This document shows, in pieces, positions 1 to 9,394 of a stretch of 64,000 bases of DNA. The translations under genes were made by a program, and so were the position numbers. Where the stretch lies: assembly GCF_016811105.1 (NCBI RefSeq), contig NZ_JAFBGM010000001.1:682001-746000 (forward strand). The letters run 5' to 3'. The stretch is from Aurantibacter crassamenti (GTDB taxonomy: Bacteria > Bacteroidota > Bacteroidia > Flavobacteriales > Flavobacteriaceae). Within the stretch, counting starts at the first letter, position 1, and each line of letters opens with the position of its first letter. Below the pieces are notes generated by a model. That model made no database searches, was not told where the DNA came from, and saw nothing but the letters and a program-made list of their open reading frames with translations.

Positions 1-439
1 AATTAGCAATTTCTAAAACCGTTTTATTGGGATTATTTATTTTGGCATTACTATCAATTCTTTCATCATCAGCCTTTCCGGTTAAAATTTCATTGTAACC
101 AGGGTATGAAAACCACATTTTATTAGTCAAGTTCACTTTACTTCCGAGATTTCTATTCCCGTGAATTTGACCTATTTCTTGAACTTTAGACCAAACAAAA
201 GGTAGTAGCGTTTCTCTTCGCTCAACTGCAGTTTTCTTCCAGAATAACTTTTTCAAACCTGTAGTATCATGCACATACTTTTTATTCGCTACTAAAAGTG
301 GGTCGGCACCAGTAAAAAGTTCTTGCCAACGCAGACCATCCAAAGTAATTAAAACAACTTTTGTGTTTTTTGATTGTTGTGCTGTAAGTGAAAAAGCAAA
401 TACTGCCATGAAGACAGAAAGCATTATTTTAATTTTCAT
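1..439 (-). CDS. Alkaline-phosphatase-superfamily phosphoesterase (5' part only)
   Basis: Only the first 146 codons are in the window; the rest lies beyond base 1. The start shows a signal peptide of about 20 residues ending in A-Q-Q, so the protein is exported. It is followed by V-V-L-I-T-L-D-G-L-R-W-Q-E, which carries the first metal-binding Asp (D34) of the alkaline phosphatase / nucleotide pyrophosphatase fold. A later segment, F-S-Y-P-G-Y-N-E-I-L-T-G, puts S111 where phosphodiesterases of this fold carry the nucleophile. Bacteroidota members are often named phosphoglyceromutase, but the signal peptide argues against glycolysis. The ATG overlaps the stop of the preceding metallophosphoesterase as ATGA, so the two are probably translationally coupled. 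The substrate, presumably a phosphate or sulfate ester, is unknown. Confidence 0.7.
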   Translation of the reverse strand, partial: MKIKIMLSVFMAVFAFSLTAQQSKNTKVVLITLDGLRWQELFTGADPLLVANKKYVHDTTGLKKLFWKKTAVERRETLLPFVWSKVQEIGQIHGNRNLGSKVNLTNKMWFSYPGYNEILTGKADDERIDSNAKINNPNKTVLEIAN

Positions 440-2019
440 TTCTCTTTTGTTTTAAAATTTTTAACCGATGACCAGTCACTCCAATTCAAGTTTTGATCTC
501 TGTATCGTACTCTCCAGTAATATGTTGTATTTGGTTTTAGGCGTTTTATTTCTTCATCTGTAAGATCATCATCTTTCTGACGATTCTCTTTATAATACCA
601 GTTTTCATGTTGTTTCCATCTATCAAATGCTGGCTTTTCAAAAGATTTTGTAGACGATATTTGCCAATGCGAAGCTGCATGAAAAGTGCCAGAATATGAA
701 CTCTTAAATTCACCCGCTTTAAAAACTACATTGGTAATACCGATATCTGATTTGACCGGTGAAATTGCCTCAGGAGTATTTGGTTTTCGTTCATTTCTCC
801 ATATTGTAATACTATCTCTCAACTCGTTTTCACGATGCTCAATTGTATTACCTCTACTAATGCGTTTTATAGTGAATTTTGGATTTTTTCTATCACCGTC
901 AACAGAAACCATTACAAAACCATACTCATCTTGTGTAACAGTAAACTCATCATAATCTCTGCCTTCAAATTCTCCCCAATTGTCTATTGCTCCACCTGCT
1001 GATGCCACATTAATCCAAAGGTGTTTGTGGTCTTTAGATTGTCCTCGAGAATACCCGTGTGTATGCCCAAAAAAGTGAATACTTGGCTTACCAGTTTTAG
1101 TTGAAAATTGCTCTAATTCTTTTACAATTTTTCCTGTAAAATCTTCTTCACCAGGTATCCAGAGTTCTGATTTGTAAGGATGATGCAATTGTGCAAAAAC
1201 AAAATCAATTTTATCATCTTTTTCAGTTTCTACAAGTACCTTTTTCAACCATTCTAATTGTTCATATAAATCGCGATAGCCATCATTAGAGTCTAAACCA
1301 ATAACACGCGTATTGCCATAATCTTTATACCACCAATGTTCAGCATAAGCTGGCGTACCATTCTCTGGCAAACTAAAATATTTAAAGTAATACACAGAAT
1401 TACGTTCATGATTACCGGGTACGGGATACACAGGCACTTCTGAAAACAATTTCTCAGCAGGATTAAAAAAATGGTCTTTCCATTGAAAGAATTTTGAACC
1501 ACGTTCAACTAAATCGCCAGGTATAAGAACCATTGCAAGATTATCAGGTAATGTTCCACCGAATTCCTTTTCAAGATAGCCGATGACGCCTTCATTCACC
1601 ACCTCGCTAAATTTGTCAGGTTGGTTGTGATCATATTGCATATCACTCATGGCAACTAATTTAAAATCTTCTCCATCATCAGAAAAGGGCGATGTTTTGA
1701 ATTGAAAAATATCTGATTTCATTTTACCTGTACGCACTCGATAATAATATTCAGTAAACCGATCTAAACCTTCAATTTTAACGGTATGCACTTGAACTTT
1801 ATCAAAGTTGATTGCGTCAGAAGTACCTTTAGACTTTTTACCTAATTTAGGGCTCGTACCCCATTCTACAATACTCTCTTCACCCTCTGAAGTTTGCCAC
1901 ATTACAACTGCTGAATTGGGTTCAACATCTTGTATATAGGGTTTAATTTCTAATTCTTGCGCCCCTAATTGCAAGCAAATACTCGCAACCATTGAGAATA
2001 AAATTACTTGATACTTCAT
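436..2019 (-). CDS. Secreted purple-acid-phosphatase-like metallophosphoesterase
   Basis: This is a periplasmic or secreted phosphoesterase. The open frame extends to a TTG at 2025, but ATG at 2019 gives a clean signal peptide (M-K-Y-Q-V-I-L-F ending near G-A-Q) and 527 residues. Residues about 25-110 form a fibronectin-III-like domain typical of purple acid phosphatases. The catalytic domain follows with the calcineurin-fold metal motifs S-D-M-Q (D126), P-G-D-L-V (D169), P-G-N-H-E (H204), L-H-H-P and G-H-T-H-G. A second FnIII-like module with Y-Y-W-R-V-R-Y-R closes the protein. It lies downstream of the SusC/SusD pair and overlaps the next phosphoesterase by four bases, which points to phosphoester scavenging. 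The exact substrate cannot be read from the sequence. Confidence 0.85.
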   Translation of the reverse strand: MKYQVILFSMVASICLQLGAQELEIKPYIQDVEPNSAVVMWQTSEGEESIVEWGTSPKLGKKSKGTSDAINFDKVQVHTVKIEGLDRFTEYYYRVRTGKMKSDIFQFKTSPFSDDGEDFKLVAMSDMQYDHNQPDKFSEVVNEGVIGYLEKEFGGTLPDNLAMVLIPGDLVERGSKFFQWKDHFFNPAEKLFSEVPVYPVPGNHERNSVYYFKYFSLPENGTPAYAEHWWYKDYGNTRVIGLDSNDGYRDLYEQLEWLKKVLVETEKDDKIDFVFAQLHHPYKSELWIPGEEDFTGKIVKELEQFSTKTGKPSIHFFGHTHGYSRGQSKDHKHLWINVASAGGAIDNWGEFEGRDYDEFTVTQDEYGFVMVSVDGDRKNPKFTIKRISRGNTIEHRENELRDSITIWRNERKPNTPEAISPVKSDIGITNVVFKAGEFKSSYSGTFHAASHWQISSTKSFEKPAFDRWKQHENWYYKENRQKDDDLTDEEIKRLKPNTTYYWRVRYRDQNLNWSDWSSVKNFKTKEK

Positions 2020-2060
2020 ATTCAAATTTTAATTAAAAGGTATGTGTCTATTACTGGATT

Positions 2061-2136
2061 TGAAAAAGTTGACCAGAAAGTGTGATTAATTATGCAATTA
2101 AATCATTACACAATTTACCATTCTCTGGTCAACCTT
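2061..2136 (-). terminator. Composite hairpin between susD-like gene and metallophosphoesterase
   Basis: GTTGACCAGA at 2068-2077 pairs perfectly with TCTGGTCAAC at 2124-2133. The loop holds a second, imperfect stem (GTGTGATTAATT against AATTAAATCATTACAC). On the minus strand the hairpin is followed by TTTTTC. It would act as a terminator or partial attenuator after the SusC/SusD genes and before the phosphoesterase at 2019. Confidence 0.55.
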
Positions 2137-2184
2137 ATTTATAGAAATTAACCTAATTCCAATGCATTTTTGCTCAGTTTCAAT

Positions 2185-3693
2185 CTATTGCAACCACCAA
2201 GGTACTTGACGAATACCATCATTGTCTGCTCCAAATTGTCTTTCTATTGCCGTTGAAACATTCGCGGCATTCTGATTATATTCATCTTGTGGGTAAATCC
2301 ATCTGGTTGGTGGTGTACCTGCAGCTGGAATCATAAATTCAGGATATCCAGTACGTAATTGATCAAAATACATACGCCAACCCGATTGATGAAAAGAGGT
2401 AAAATATTTCTGTGTTATTATTAGTTCTAATTGCTCTTCTGAAGATGTAGCATTATCCCAATTTACCAAGTTTTCAAGTAAGTATGCATCAGCAGCACTT
2501 TCATTTACAAATGAAGAGTAATCACTGGTTCCTGTTGCATCCTTAGCATAAGATTGATAAAAAGAAAAATTTGTTTTTATTCCATTTTCATAATGCTCTT
2601 TGGCGTCTGCAGAAATCCAACCTCTACTAGCTGCCTCAGCAATAACAAATTCAACTTCCCAAAAACCAAGAAGGTTGTGTGGTTCTGCGACAGGATCATT
2701 TGTATATCTATTGTTTACTTTTGATGCATCTCCAGCTGCTGCTTTATCATTTACCTCACCATAAGGCGCAATAGGGTTTCCACCTTCATAAGCAGAAAAA
2801 TCATTATCCAACAGCCCTGCTTCTTTTGCATTTTTAGTGGTACTGCAGTATAAGAATAATCGCGGATCTTTATGGTCTTGTAAACGTTGAATAAAAGTAG
2901 AGTCCATATACATACCAGAGCCATAACTACTACTATTAAATTGACTGTAACGACTACCGTCTTGATCAACAAAAACCAATTGGCCGTTATCTTCTAGTGA
3001 TGTCATAATAGGTTGACTGTTAAAAATAGAAGCAAAAGTTGCTGGTATATTTAAATCAGCATCACCTTCTTTTTTAGACAAGCTTATTAAAACTTTCAAA
3101 CGAAAAGAATTAATTAGTTTCTGCCATTTAGCTGCGTCGCCATTATAAATTATATCGCCAGCGACCAATTCTGTACTTCCAGATAATAGCGTGTTAGCTT
3201 CTTCTAATTCTTGTAAAATACCTTGAAACACTTGTTTTTGAGTATCATAAACTGGCTCGTAAATATTTGCAGTTTCACCTTGTAGCGCTTCACTATAAGG
3301 CACATCGCCAAAAGTAATGGTAAGTCCATAAAAATAATAGGCTCTAAAAAATTTGGCTATTGCTATATACGTATTACTTTCAATGCGCACTGCTTCTTCA
3401 TACATTTTGGTAATATTTCTAAGCTCATCATAAGGCTCAAAACTACCACGATTCCAATTGTAATATTGGCCGTTATTTTCTCCATCTGTTTGTACTAACA
3501 TTCTACTTGCATACATTGAACCTGTACCTTCTACTTTAAAGGCGTCAAATGCAATTTCGGTTAATAATAACTGAGGGTGCGTTTCACTTACGTTATTCGG
3601 GTTCTCATTAATTTCACTTAAATCTTTAGTGCAGGCACCAAATGTCAGTAATATCAACGATACTAAAACGGATGTTATTTTTACTGTTTTCAT
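2185..3693 (-). CDS. SusD-like outer-membrane substrate-binding lipoprotein
   Basis: Surface lid and binding protein that works with the SusC-like porin encoded directly upstream. The signal peptide ends in a lipobox (T-F-G-A-C), so it is lipid-anchored. The text after it (L-S-E-I-N-E-N-P-N) is the hallmark start of the SusD-like_2 subfamily. The 502-residue length, the TPR-like helical repeats and the ending with W-I-Y-P-Q-D-E-Y-N-Q-N fit SusD/RagB proteins. The gene follows susC by 10 bases and was clearly co-transcribed with it. Phosphoesterases downstream suggest that the ligand is a phosphorylated organic compound, but nothing in the protein itself shows that. Assignment to the family is secure; the ligand is unknown. 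Confidence 0.92.
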   Translation of the reverse strand: MKTVKITSVLVSLILLTFGACTKDLSEINENPNNVSETHPQLLLTEIAFDAFKVEGTGSMYASRMLVQTDGENNGQYYNWNRGSFEPYDELRNITKMYEEAVRIESNTYIAIAKFFRAYYFYGLTITFGDVPYSEALQGETANIYEPVYDTQKQVFQGILQELEEANTLLSGSTELVAGDIIYNGDAAKWQKLINSFRLKVLISLSKKEGDADLNIPATFASIFNSQPIMTSLEDNGQLVFVDQDGSRYSQFNSSSYGSGMYMDSTFIQRLQDHKDPRLFLYCSTTKNAKEAGLLDNDFSAYEGGNPIAPYGEVNDKAAAGDASKVNNRYTNDPVAEPHNLLGFWEVEFVIAEAASRGWISADAKEHYENGIKTNFSFYQSYAKDATGTSDYSSFVNESAADAYLLENLVNWDNATSSEEQLELIITQKYFTSFHQSGWRMYFDQLRTGYPEFMIPAAGTPPTRWIYPQDEYNQNAANVSTAIERQFGADNDGIRQVPWWLQ

Positions 3694-3703
3694 GTTCTTA
3701 ATA

Positions 3704-6700
3704 TTAAAATTTCATATTGATACCCATACCAAGAAATCTGGATGATGGATCTTGTAGATTATTTTCGTTACCAAATTGTGTTTCAGGAACACCATTTCCT
3801 TCGGCTCTTCCTGTTCCAAAATCTGGATCTACAATTGGAGCCTTTTTCCAGATAAAAAGATTATAACCGTTTACCGAAACATCTAAATGCGTAAGACCTT
3901 TTACTTTAAGAATATCTGTAAAATCATATTTTAATGATACACTTCTAAGTTTGAAGAATGTACGTTCAAACACATTGGCAAACTGCTCACTTTCATCTTC
4001 GGTAACTCTAGCTCTATAAGGGTAATTTTGACTCCATGTTTGCCAATTTACCTTTGTAGTATTTGCTTGAAAAGTTCGTGTATCAGAAACCACATTTCCG
4101 TTGGTATCTTGCGTTAACTCTCCACTTACAACATTAACACCTGCAGGCGTGTAAACGGGGACACCAGCTGCGTATTCTTCATCTCTATAAGTAGTAGAGT
4201 TTGGATGTTTACCACCCCACCACATTTTTTCGACAGTTGTTGAATTAAAAATACCGCCCCATACACCATCAATACCAACATCTAATCCCCAATTTTTATA
4301 TTTAAAATTGTTTAAGAATCCTAGTTGCCAATCTGGCTCAAAATGTCCAAGGTTTTGTTGAAAATTATCTCGAATTGGCAAACCACTATCATTAAGAATT
4401 AACCGTCCGTCTGGTGCTTTTTGCCAAACTGTTGCGTAGTAGCTATCATATCGTTCATTAAGCTTGATATTATTATATTGATCTTGATTATCATAAATAC
4501 CAGTAAGCTTTTTAACCCATTTTGTCCAGTTAAGATTTACATTCCATTTAAAATTATCATTTCTTATTGGTGAAAAGTTAAAGGCAGCTTCTAACCCATT
4601 AGTGGTATATTCATTTCCATTTACTTTTCTTTCACTAAACCCTGATGCAACAGAAACCGGCAAGTCTATTATTTGATTGGTATCTATAGTATTATAATAT
4701 GTAAAATCAAGTCTAAACTTTCCTTTTAAGAAAGATGCACTAGTTCCTATTTCAAAAGAAGTTGATTTTTGAGGTTCAATTAAAGGGTTTACCAATCCAT
4801 TTGGGTAATACAATCTTGGGTTAGAACCAAAGAAACCACCATTGCTATAGTATGAAGATAATTCATATGGCGAAAGGTCACTTGACACTTCTGCCCATGA
4901 ACCAAACACTTTTAAATAGTCAATACTTTCAGGCATTTCAACAATATTAGAAACTACTAAACTTGCTGATACAGATGGGTAAAAATAAGAGCGATTTTCT
5001 TCTGGCAAAGTAGAAGACCAGTCATTACGTGCCGAAAAATTTAAAAATAAAGCGTTATAAAAATCTAAGCCCATGGTTGCATACACACTATTTATAGCTT
5101 TTTCATTGTAGTATGTTGTACCCTTAATATTGCCACTTGTATTGTTCAAACTGTAAACAAATGGTGCAATCAATCCATCTGTGGCATTATATTCACTTTG
5201 ATAATTGGTGTAATAAGCAGATGCACCAGCATTTATATCAAAACCAAAGTTTTCACTAAACTCTTTTTTATAGGTTGCCAGAAGATCGTAATCTACATTT
5301 AGAGAACCTGTATTCCAAGTTTTATAATCACCCTCTCGTGGATCACCATAATTTAAGTACGTCTTCGGACTTTGACGATCTTCAAATATATCTTTTACCA
5401 CTGCAGACCCTCTAGCCTGTAAATTAAAGTCTTCTGTTATCTTGTAGTTTAACTTTAACTGGGCATTAATAACATTAGCATCATATTTTTGGTTCAACTC
5501 TTCTGATGCAAAATATGGATTATTATACCATGCATAGTTCCAGTTTGCTTGTCTGTAACCATCTTGACCAGGAACATACAAATGTTCTTTAAGATCTTGC
5601 CCATTTACATCATCACCCATCCAAATAAGAATAGTATACATGTGGTTTTTAGGGCCATAACCGTGTCTTGGATAATTAGGTGAGTACACTTTGTTATAGG
5701 CTAATTTACTATCTAATGTTAAACGATCTGATAGCAGTGTTGTCGCTTTAAAGTTTAATGCACCTGTTTTTAAACTTGCATTTGGCACTCTATCTTTTTG
5801 ATAAGCATAAGTTCCTGAAAGTCTAAATGAACCTTTTTCTCCTCTTTGAGCGATTGAAAAATTAGAATTTGAAATATATCCAGTTTCCATAAAATCACCT
5901 AAATTATCGTGGTATTCCCAAGGAGTAGGAACTCTTGAATAGCGCGATTTATCATCATATTGAGTACCAGATACATCTCCCCACCATGGAATTGACTCGC
6001 CACTGACGTTGTCTAAAATTGGACTATTCCACTGTGCCACCAATTGGCCTGTACCAAATTTTGGACCCCAAATCATATCACCGTCTGAAATACCACCATC
6101 TTGGCCATCCCAGAATTCATATTTACCATTTGACCCATTTCCGTATTCAGTTTGGGTTTCAGGAAAAACAGTAAACCCAGTAGTAACCATCATATTATGT
6201 GAAATAGAAACTTCTAAACCGTCTTTTTTTGCATTTTTAGTGGTTATTAAAATTGCTCCGTTTCTACCTCTTGATCCATATAAAGCTGAGGCTGTGGTAC
6301 CTTTTAGTACGTTAACATTACCTATATCGTTTGAGGACAAATCAAAGAAATTAGTATCAACCGGAATACCGTCAATAACAATTAACGGACTTTTACCACG
6401 TAAAGAAAAAGATGGTTCTTGAAAAAGTCCTGTTGGGTTGGTAACTGAGAGTCCGGCTACTTGACCTGTAAACAAACTAGCTACATTTGGCGCTTTTACA
6501 TCTTCAATGGTTTCAACATCCATTTGTTGCGTAGCATATCCCAGTTTTTTTTCAGCACGAGTAATACCTAAGGCAGTAACTACAACTTCTTCTAATTCAT
6601 TAGAGTCTGTTTGTAAAGCAACCGTAGCAGAAGTTTTGCCTACTACGTTTATTTCTTTAGAAACATACCCTATATAAGATACAACAAGTACCTCATCAGA

Positions 6701-6898
6701 GTCATCAAGTTCAATTTTAAAATTGCCATCAAAATCAGCGGCAACGCCTGTTGAACTTCCTTTAATTACAACAGATGCACCAGGCAAGGGCACGTTGCTT
6801 TCATCTAAAACTTGGCCAGAAAAAATTCTCTGGGCATTCGCTATTGTTCCTATAAACATTATAAGAACTAACGTTAACAGTGTTTTGTTCATTTTCAT
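3704..6898 (-). CDS. SusC/RagA-type TonB-dependent outer-membrane transporter
   Basis: TonB-dependent importer paired with the SusD-like lipoprotein downstream. The frame reaches a TTG at 6925, but ATG at 6898 (M-K-M-N-K-T-L-L) or 6892 gives a proper signal peptide ending in A-N-A-Q, about 1064 residues. Then come a carboxypeptidase-regulatory-like domain (G-Q-V-L-D-E-S-N-V-P-L-P-G-A), a TonB-box-like stretch (L-E-E-V-V-V-T-A-L-G), a plug domain with V-I-D-G-I-P, and a long beta-barrel ending in F-L-G-M-G-I-N-M-K-F with an aromatic C-terminus. A perfect LacI-type palindrome lies 62 bases upstream of the 6898 start, and a partial second copy lies inside the signal-peptide codons. That suggests repressor control by a LacI-family protein encoded elsewhere. 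Confidence 0.93.
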   Translation of the reverse strand: MKMNKTLLTLVLIMFIGTIANAQRIFSGQVLDESNVPLPGASVVIKGSSTGVAADFDGNFKIELDDSDEVLVVSYIGYVSKEINVVGKTSATVALQTDSNELEEVVVTALGITRAEKKLGYATQQMDVETIEDVKAPNVASLFTGQVAGLSVTNPTGLFQEPSFSLRGKSPLIVIDGIPVDTNFFDLSSNDIGNVNVLKGTTASALYGSRGRNGAILITTKNAKKDGLEVSISHNMMVTTGFTVFPETQTEYGNGSNGKYEFWDGQDGGISDGDMIWGPKFGTGQLVAQWNSPILDNVSGESIPWWGDVSGTQYDDKSRYSRVPTPWEYHDNLGDFMETGYISNSNFSIAQRGEKGSFRLSGTYAYQKDRVPNASLKTGALNFKATTLLSDRLTLDSKLAYNKVYSPNYPRHGYGPKNHMYTILIWMGDDVNGQDLKEHLYVPGQDGYRQANWNYAWYNNPYFASEELNQKYDANVINAQLKLNYKITEDFNLQARGSAVVKDIFEDRQSPKTYLNYGDPREGDYKTWNTGSLNVDYDLLATYKKEFSENFGFDINAGASAYYTNYQSEYNATDGLIAPFVYSLNNTSGNIKGTTYYNEKAINSVYATMGLDFYNALFLNFSARNDWSSTLPEENRSYFYPSVSASLVVSNIVEMPESIDYLKVFGSWAEVSSDLSPYELSSYYSNGGFFGSNPRLYYPNGLVNPLIEPQKSTSFEIGTSASFLKGKFRLDFTYYNTIDTNQIIDLPVSVASGFSERKVNGNEYTTNGLEAAFNFSPIRNDNFKWNVNLNWTKWVKKLTGIYDNQDQYNNIKLNERYDSYYATVWQKAPDGRLILNDSGLPIRDNFQQNLGHFEPDWQLGFLNNFKYKNWGLDVGIDGVWGGIFNSTTVEKMWWGGKHPNSTTYRDEEYAAGVPVYTPAGVNVVSGELTQDTNGNVVSDTRTFQANTTKVNWQTWSQNYPYRARVTEDESEQFANVFERTFFKLRSVSLKYDFTDILKVKGLTHLDVSVNGYNLFIWKKAPIVDPDFGTGRAEGNGVPETQFGNENNLQDPSSRFLGMGINMKF
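6868..6881. promoter_or_regulatory. Second, partial LacI-like site inside the susC signal-peptide codons
   Basis: TAACGTTAACA at 6869-6879 matches 11 consecutive bases of the palindrome at 6960-6979. Centre-to-centre distance is 97 bp. It encodes the T-L-L-T-L-V stretch, so the match could be chance, but paired operators at this spacing are known for LacI-family repressors. Confidence 0.3.
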
Positions 6899-6925
6899 TA
6901 GTTGTGGTTTTGATTGTTTGTTCAA

Positions 6926-7227
6926 GCGGCAAAATTGCTCTGAAAAAGTTTCTTTAGAGTTTTGTTAACGTTAACAAAAGACCAACAAACTATTAAAGAG
7001 ATTATGTTTCAGACCAACTACCATTTAATATGGCAGCATAGCTGATTGGTAGTTTTCTTTTGGGGGAAATATTTGATTAGACAAGTACGTCTATCAAATC
7101 AAATTCTCAAACATCTTGGCAGGTTGGAGAACGGCAATACTTCTTCTGCAAGTCACTTAAAAAGTGTACTTGTTTTTGCTTATTAGTTTTCATTTAAAGT
7201 TAGTTTGGTCGTTGTGATTAAATAAAA
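6926..7227. other. Intergenic region: susC control region and aldehyde dehydrogenase tail
   Basis: I see no gene here. It holds the perfect palindrome at 6960-6979 and an 8-bp inverted repeat, AACTACCA at 7016-7023 with TGGTAGTT at 7047-7054. On the minus strand TAATAGTTTG (6995-6986) resembles, but does not match, the Bacteroidota -7 element TAnnTTTG. The left half is the untranslated region of susC. Confidence 0.6.
6960..6979. promoter_or_regulatory. Perfect 20-bp LacI-type operator upstream of susC
   Basis: TTTTGTTAACGTTAACAAAA is an exact palindrome centred on CG, the usual shape of LacI/GalR-family operators. It lies between a weak promoter-like TAATAGTTTG and the susC start, a position that would block transcription. 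No LacI-family gene is in the window. Confidence 0.6.
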
Positions 7228-8592
7228 TTATGCTCGCATATGATATGATTTAGGTTGTACAAAAGCTCGAATACCTTGTGATGACAATGTAGTTCCGAGG
7301 CCAGAATTTTTTCTACCTGACCATGGCACATTCGGACTTACCCTGTCGCAACAATTCCAGTATACCGTGCCCGTATTCATTTGTTGTAATACTGACATTG
7401 CTCTTTCTTCATTTGAAGTAAAAATGGCCGCTGTTAAACCATATTTAGTGTCTTGCATTAATGCTATAGCTTCTTCATCCGTTTTGACTTTTTGAATTCC
7501 GATAATTGGGCCAAAAGATTCTTCATGCATCACTTTCATGTCATGGTTACAATCAACCAAAACTGTTGGCTGAAAATAATAACCAGCAACATCAATAGCT
7601 TGTCCGCCCGCTTTTAAAACAGCACCCTTTTCTAGTGCATCGCTAATTTGATGTTCTAATATTGCAATTTGAGGTTCTCGTGTTAATGGCCCTAGAAAAG
7701 TATTTAAGTTTGTAGGATCACCTTGCACATAAGAATTTACCTCTTTAACAAAAGCTTCTACAAACGCATCATAAATGATTTCAGAAACATAGATTCGTTC
7801 TACGGCACAACAACTTTGCCCATTATTATAAAAGGCCCCTTCGGCAGCATTAGCAGCAGCAAGTTGTACATCTGGCACATCATCAGTAACAAAGAGCGGG
7901 TCTTTACCGCCTAATTCCAATTGAAGTGGCACCAATTTCGGAGCAACAGTTTTTGCTATTTTTTGTCCTGTTGCATGTGAACCTGTGAAGAAATATCCAT
8001 CAAAATCTGATTCAAGAAGCTGTTGCCCTAATGACCCATCGCCAATTGCACAAATAAAAACATCTTGAGGTATACCTGCTTGATACAGATATTTTTCAAA
8101 CTGTTTCCCAGTTAAGCTTGCATACTCTGATGGCTTGTATAAAACAGAATTTCCAGCAACCAAGGCATATAGAAAAACATTGTAACCTACATTATACGGA
8201 AAATTCCATGCAGAAATATTAGCAATAACCCCAAGTGGTTCGTACACAATCTTCTCATGTGTTGCGCCAGCATCTACTAAGATTTCATCAGCTAACCATT
8301 TTTCAGCATTAGCTTTTAAGTGGTCTACTCTATTTTGCGCGCCAGTAATTTCGTTCAACGATTGCTGTAAAGGTTTCCCCGTTTCACTCGTCATTATTGC
8401 AGCTAATTCTTCTTTATTTTGTTGAATTAAATCACCAAATTTTATGATACAGTTTAATCGTTCTTTTACCTGTAATAAAGCCCATTTTTTTTGTCCTTTG
8501 CGAAGTATTTCTAAGGTGGTATTAACCTCTGAAATATTATCTTCTTTCAGTTCGGCTATTATAGTATCTGTTGCCGGGTTCTTAATTTTCAT
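7228..8592 (-). CDS. NAD(P)-dependent aldehyde dehydrogenase of the amine operon
   Basis: Soluble aldehyde dehydrogenase, last gene of a five-gene operon. The frame begins at a TTG (8622), but ATG at 8592 gives M-K-I-K-N-P-A-T-D-T, the usual N-terminus of succinate-semialdehyde-type enzymes, and 454 residues. Visible active-site features from that start are the A-W-N-F-P loop (N130), the general base in L-E-L-G-G-K (E226), and the catalytic cysteine in N-G-Q-S-C-C (C261). With the neighbouring gamma-glutamyl ligase, alcohol dehydrogenase and hydrolase, it probably oxidises a gamma-glutamylated amino aldehyde to the acid. Family assignment is secure. The substrate is inferred from the operon only; succinate semialdehyde remains possible. 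Confidence 0.88.
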   Translation of the reverse strand: MKIKNPATDTIIAELKEDNISEVNTTLEILRKGQKKWALLQVKERLNCIIKFGDLIQQNKEELAAIMTSETGKPLQQSLNEITGAQNRVDHLKANAEKWLADEILVDAGATHEKIVYEPLGVIANISAWNFPYNVGYNVFLYALVAGNSVLYKPSEYASLTGKQFEKYLYQAGIPQDVFICAIGDGSLGQQLLESDFDGYFFTGSHATGQKIAKTVAPKLVPLQLELGGKDPLFVTDDVPDVQLAAANAAEGAFYNNGQSCCAVERIYVSEIIYDAFVEAFVKEVNSYVQGDPTNLNTFLGPLTREPQIAILEHQISDALEKGAVLKAGGQAIDVAGYYFQPTVLVDCNHDMKVMHEESFGPIIGIQKVKTDEEAIALMQDTKYGLTAAIFTSNEERAMSVLQQMNTGTVYWNCCDRVSPNVPWSGRKNSGLGTTLSSQGIRAFVQPKSYHMRA

Positions 8593-8647
8593 TGCAGAAT
8601 ATGAGTTTATTTTTGTTGTCAATTAAATTAATAATCGACCTATATTT

Positions 8648-9385
8648 TTATTTTATATGCTTCAAAAAAGCATCATACAAGACCTTATGATCAACGAGTT
8701 CTCCTTTTTGCGTATCTGAAAATTCAGGATGCCACTGCACACCCATCACCTTACCCTCTGGTTCTTTAGTATATCCGAAAGCTTCAATAAAACCATCATC
8801 ACTATGCGCGTAAACTTCAAGATTACTCCCTAAATCTTTAATAGCTTGATGATGCACAGTATTCACTTGCGGATTCTCAACATCACTATAAATTTTATCA
8901 AAGAAAGAATTTTGAACAATTTTTAATGGATGTTTTATAGCATCATATAATTCAGCAGACCTATGGTCATTTGCTTCAGGTAATTGTGTATTAATATCTT
9001 GAAATAGTGTTCCCCCGAAATAGGCATTCATTAATTGAAAACCACGACAAATTCCTAAAACTGGCAATGAGTTTTTAATTGCAAAATCAAGAATTTTTAG
9101 TTCATATTGATCTCTGTGCGCATCACCTTTCCATCTACCAATAGGTTTTTCACCGTAAGTTTCAGGCGCTAAATCACTACCACCTTGCAAAACTATTCCA
9201 CTTACTTCGGATAAAATAGCCGTCAAATAAGGGTCATCTACATCAGGAATCAAAACAGGAAGAATACCTTCTTGCGTAACATAACGAGCCATATCATTTT
9301 CTATGTAACTCAATGACTTCAAACCAAACACAGCTCGGTCTTTATCAGGATACATAAAACATGATGAGATGCCAATTTTTATCAT
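8648..9385 (-). CDS. Gamma-glutamyl hydrolase, class I glutamine amidotransferase-like (PuuD-type)
   Basis: Hydrolase of the peptidase C26 / PuuD group, which cleaves a gamma-glutamyl amide to release glutamate. The 245-residue protein shows the nucleophile elbow L-G-I-C-R-G-F-Q (C113) and the G-V-Q-W-H-P-E-F motif with H219 and E221, completing the triad. Q-G-G-S-D-L-A-P near residue 67 is typical of gamma-glutamyl-GABA hydrolases. No separate synthase or ammonia-using domain is attached. It sits between the iron alcohol dehydrogenase (10 bases away) and the aldehyde dehydrogenase, so it most likely performs the last step: splitting off the glutamyl group that the ligase at 10591 added. In E. 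coli the equivalent product would be GABA; here glycine or a related amino acid is more likely. Confidence 0.88.
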   Translation of the reverse strand: MIKIGISSCFMYPDKDRAVFGLKSLSYIENDMARYVTQEGILPVLIPDVDDPYLTAILSEVSGIVLQGGSDLAPETYGEKPIGRWKGDAHRDQYELKILDFAIKNSLPVLGICRGFQLMNAYFGGTLFQDINTQLPEANDHRSAELYDAIKHPLKIVQNSFFDKIYSDVENPQVNTVHHQAIKDLGSNLEVYAHSDDGFIEAFGYTKEPEGKVMGVQWHPEFSDTQKGELVDHKVLYDAFLKHIK

Positions 9386-9394
9386 TTGATAGAA

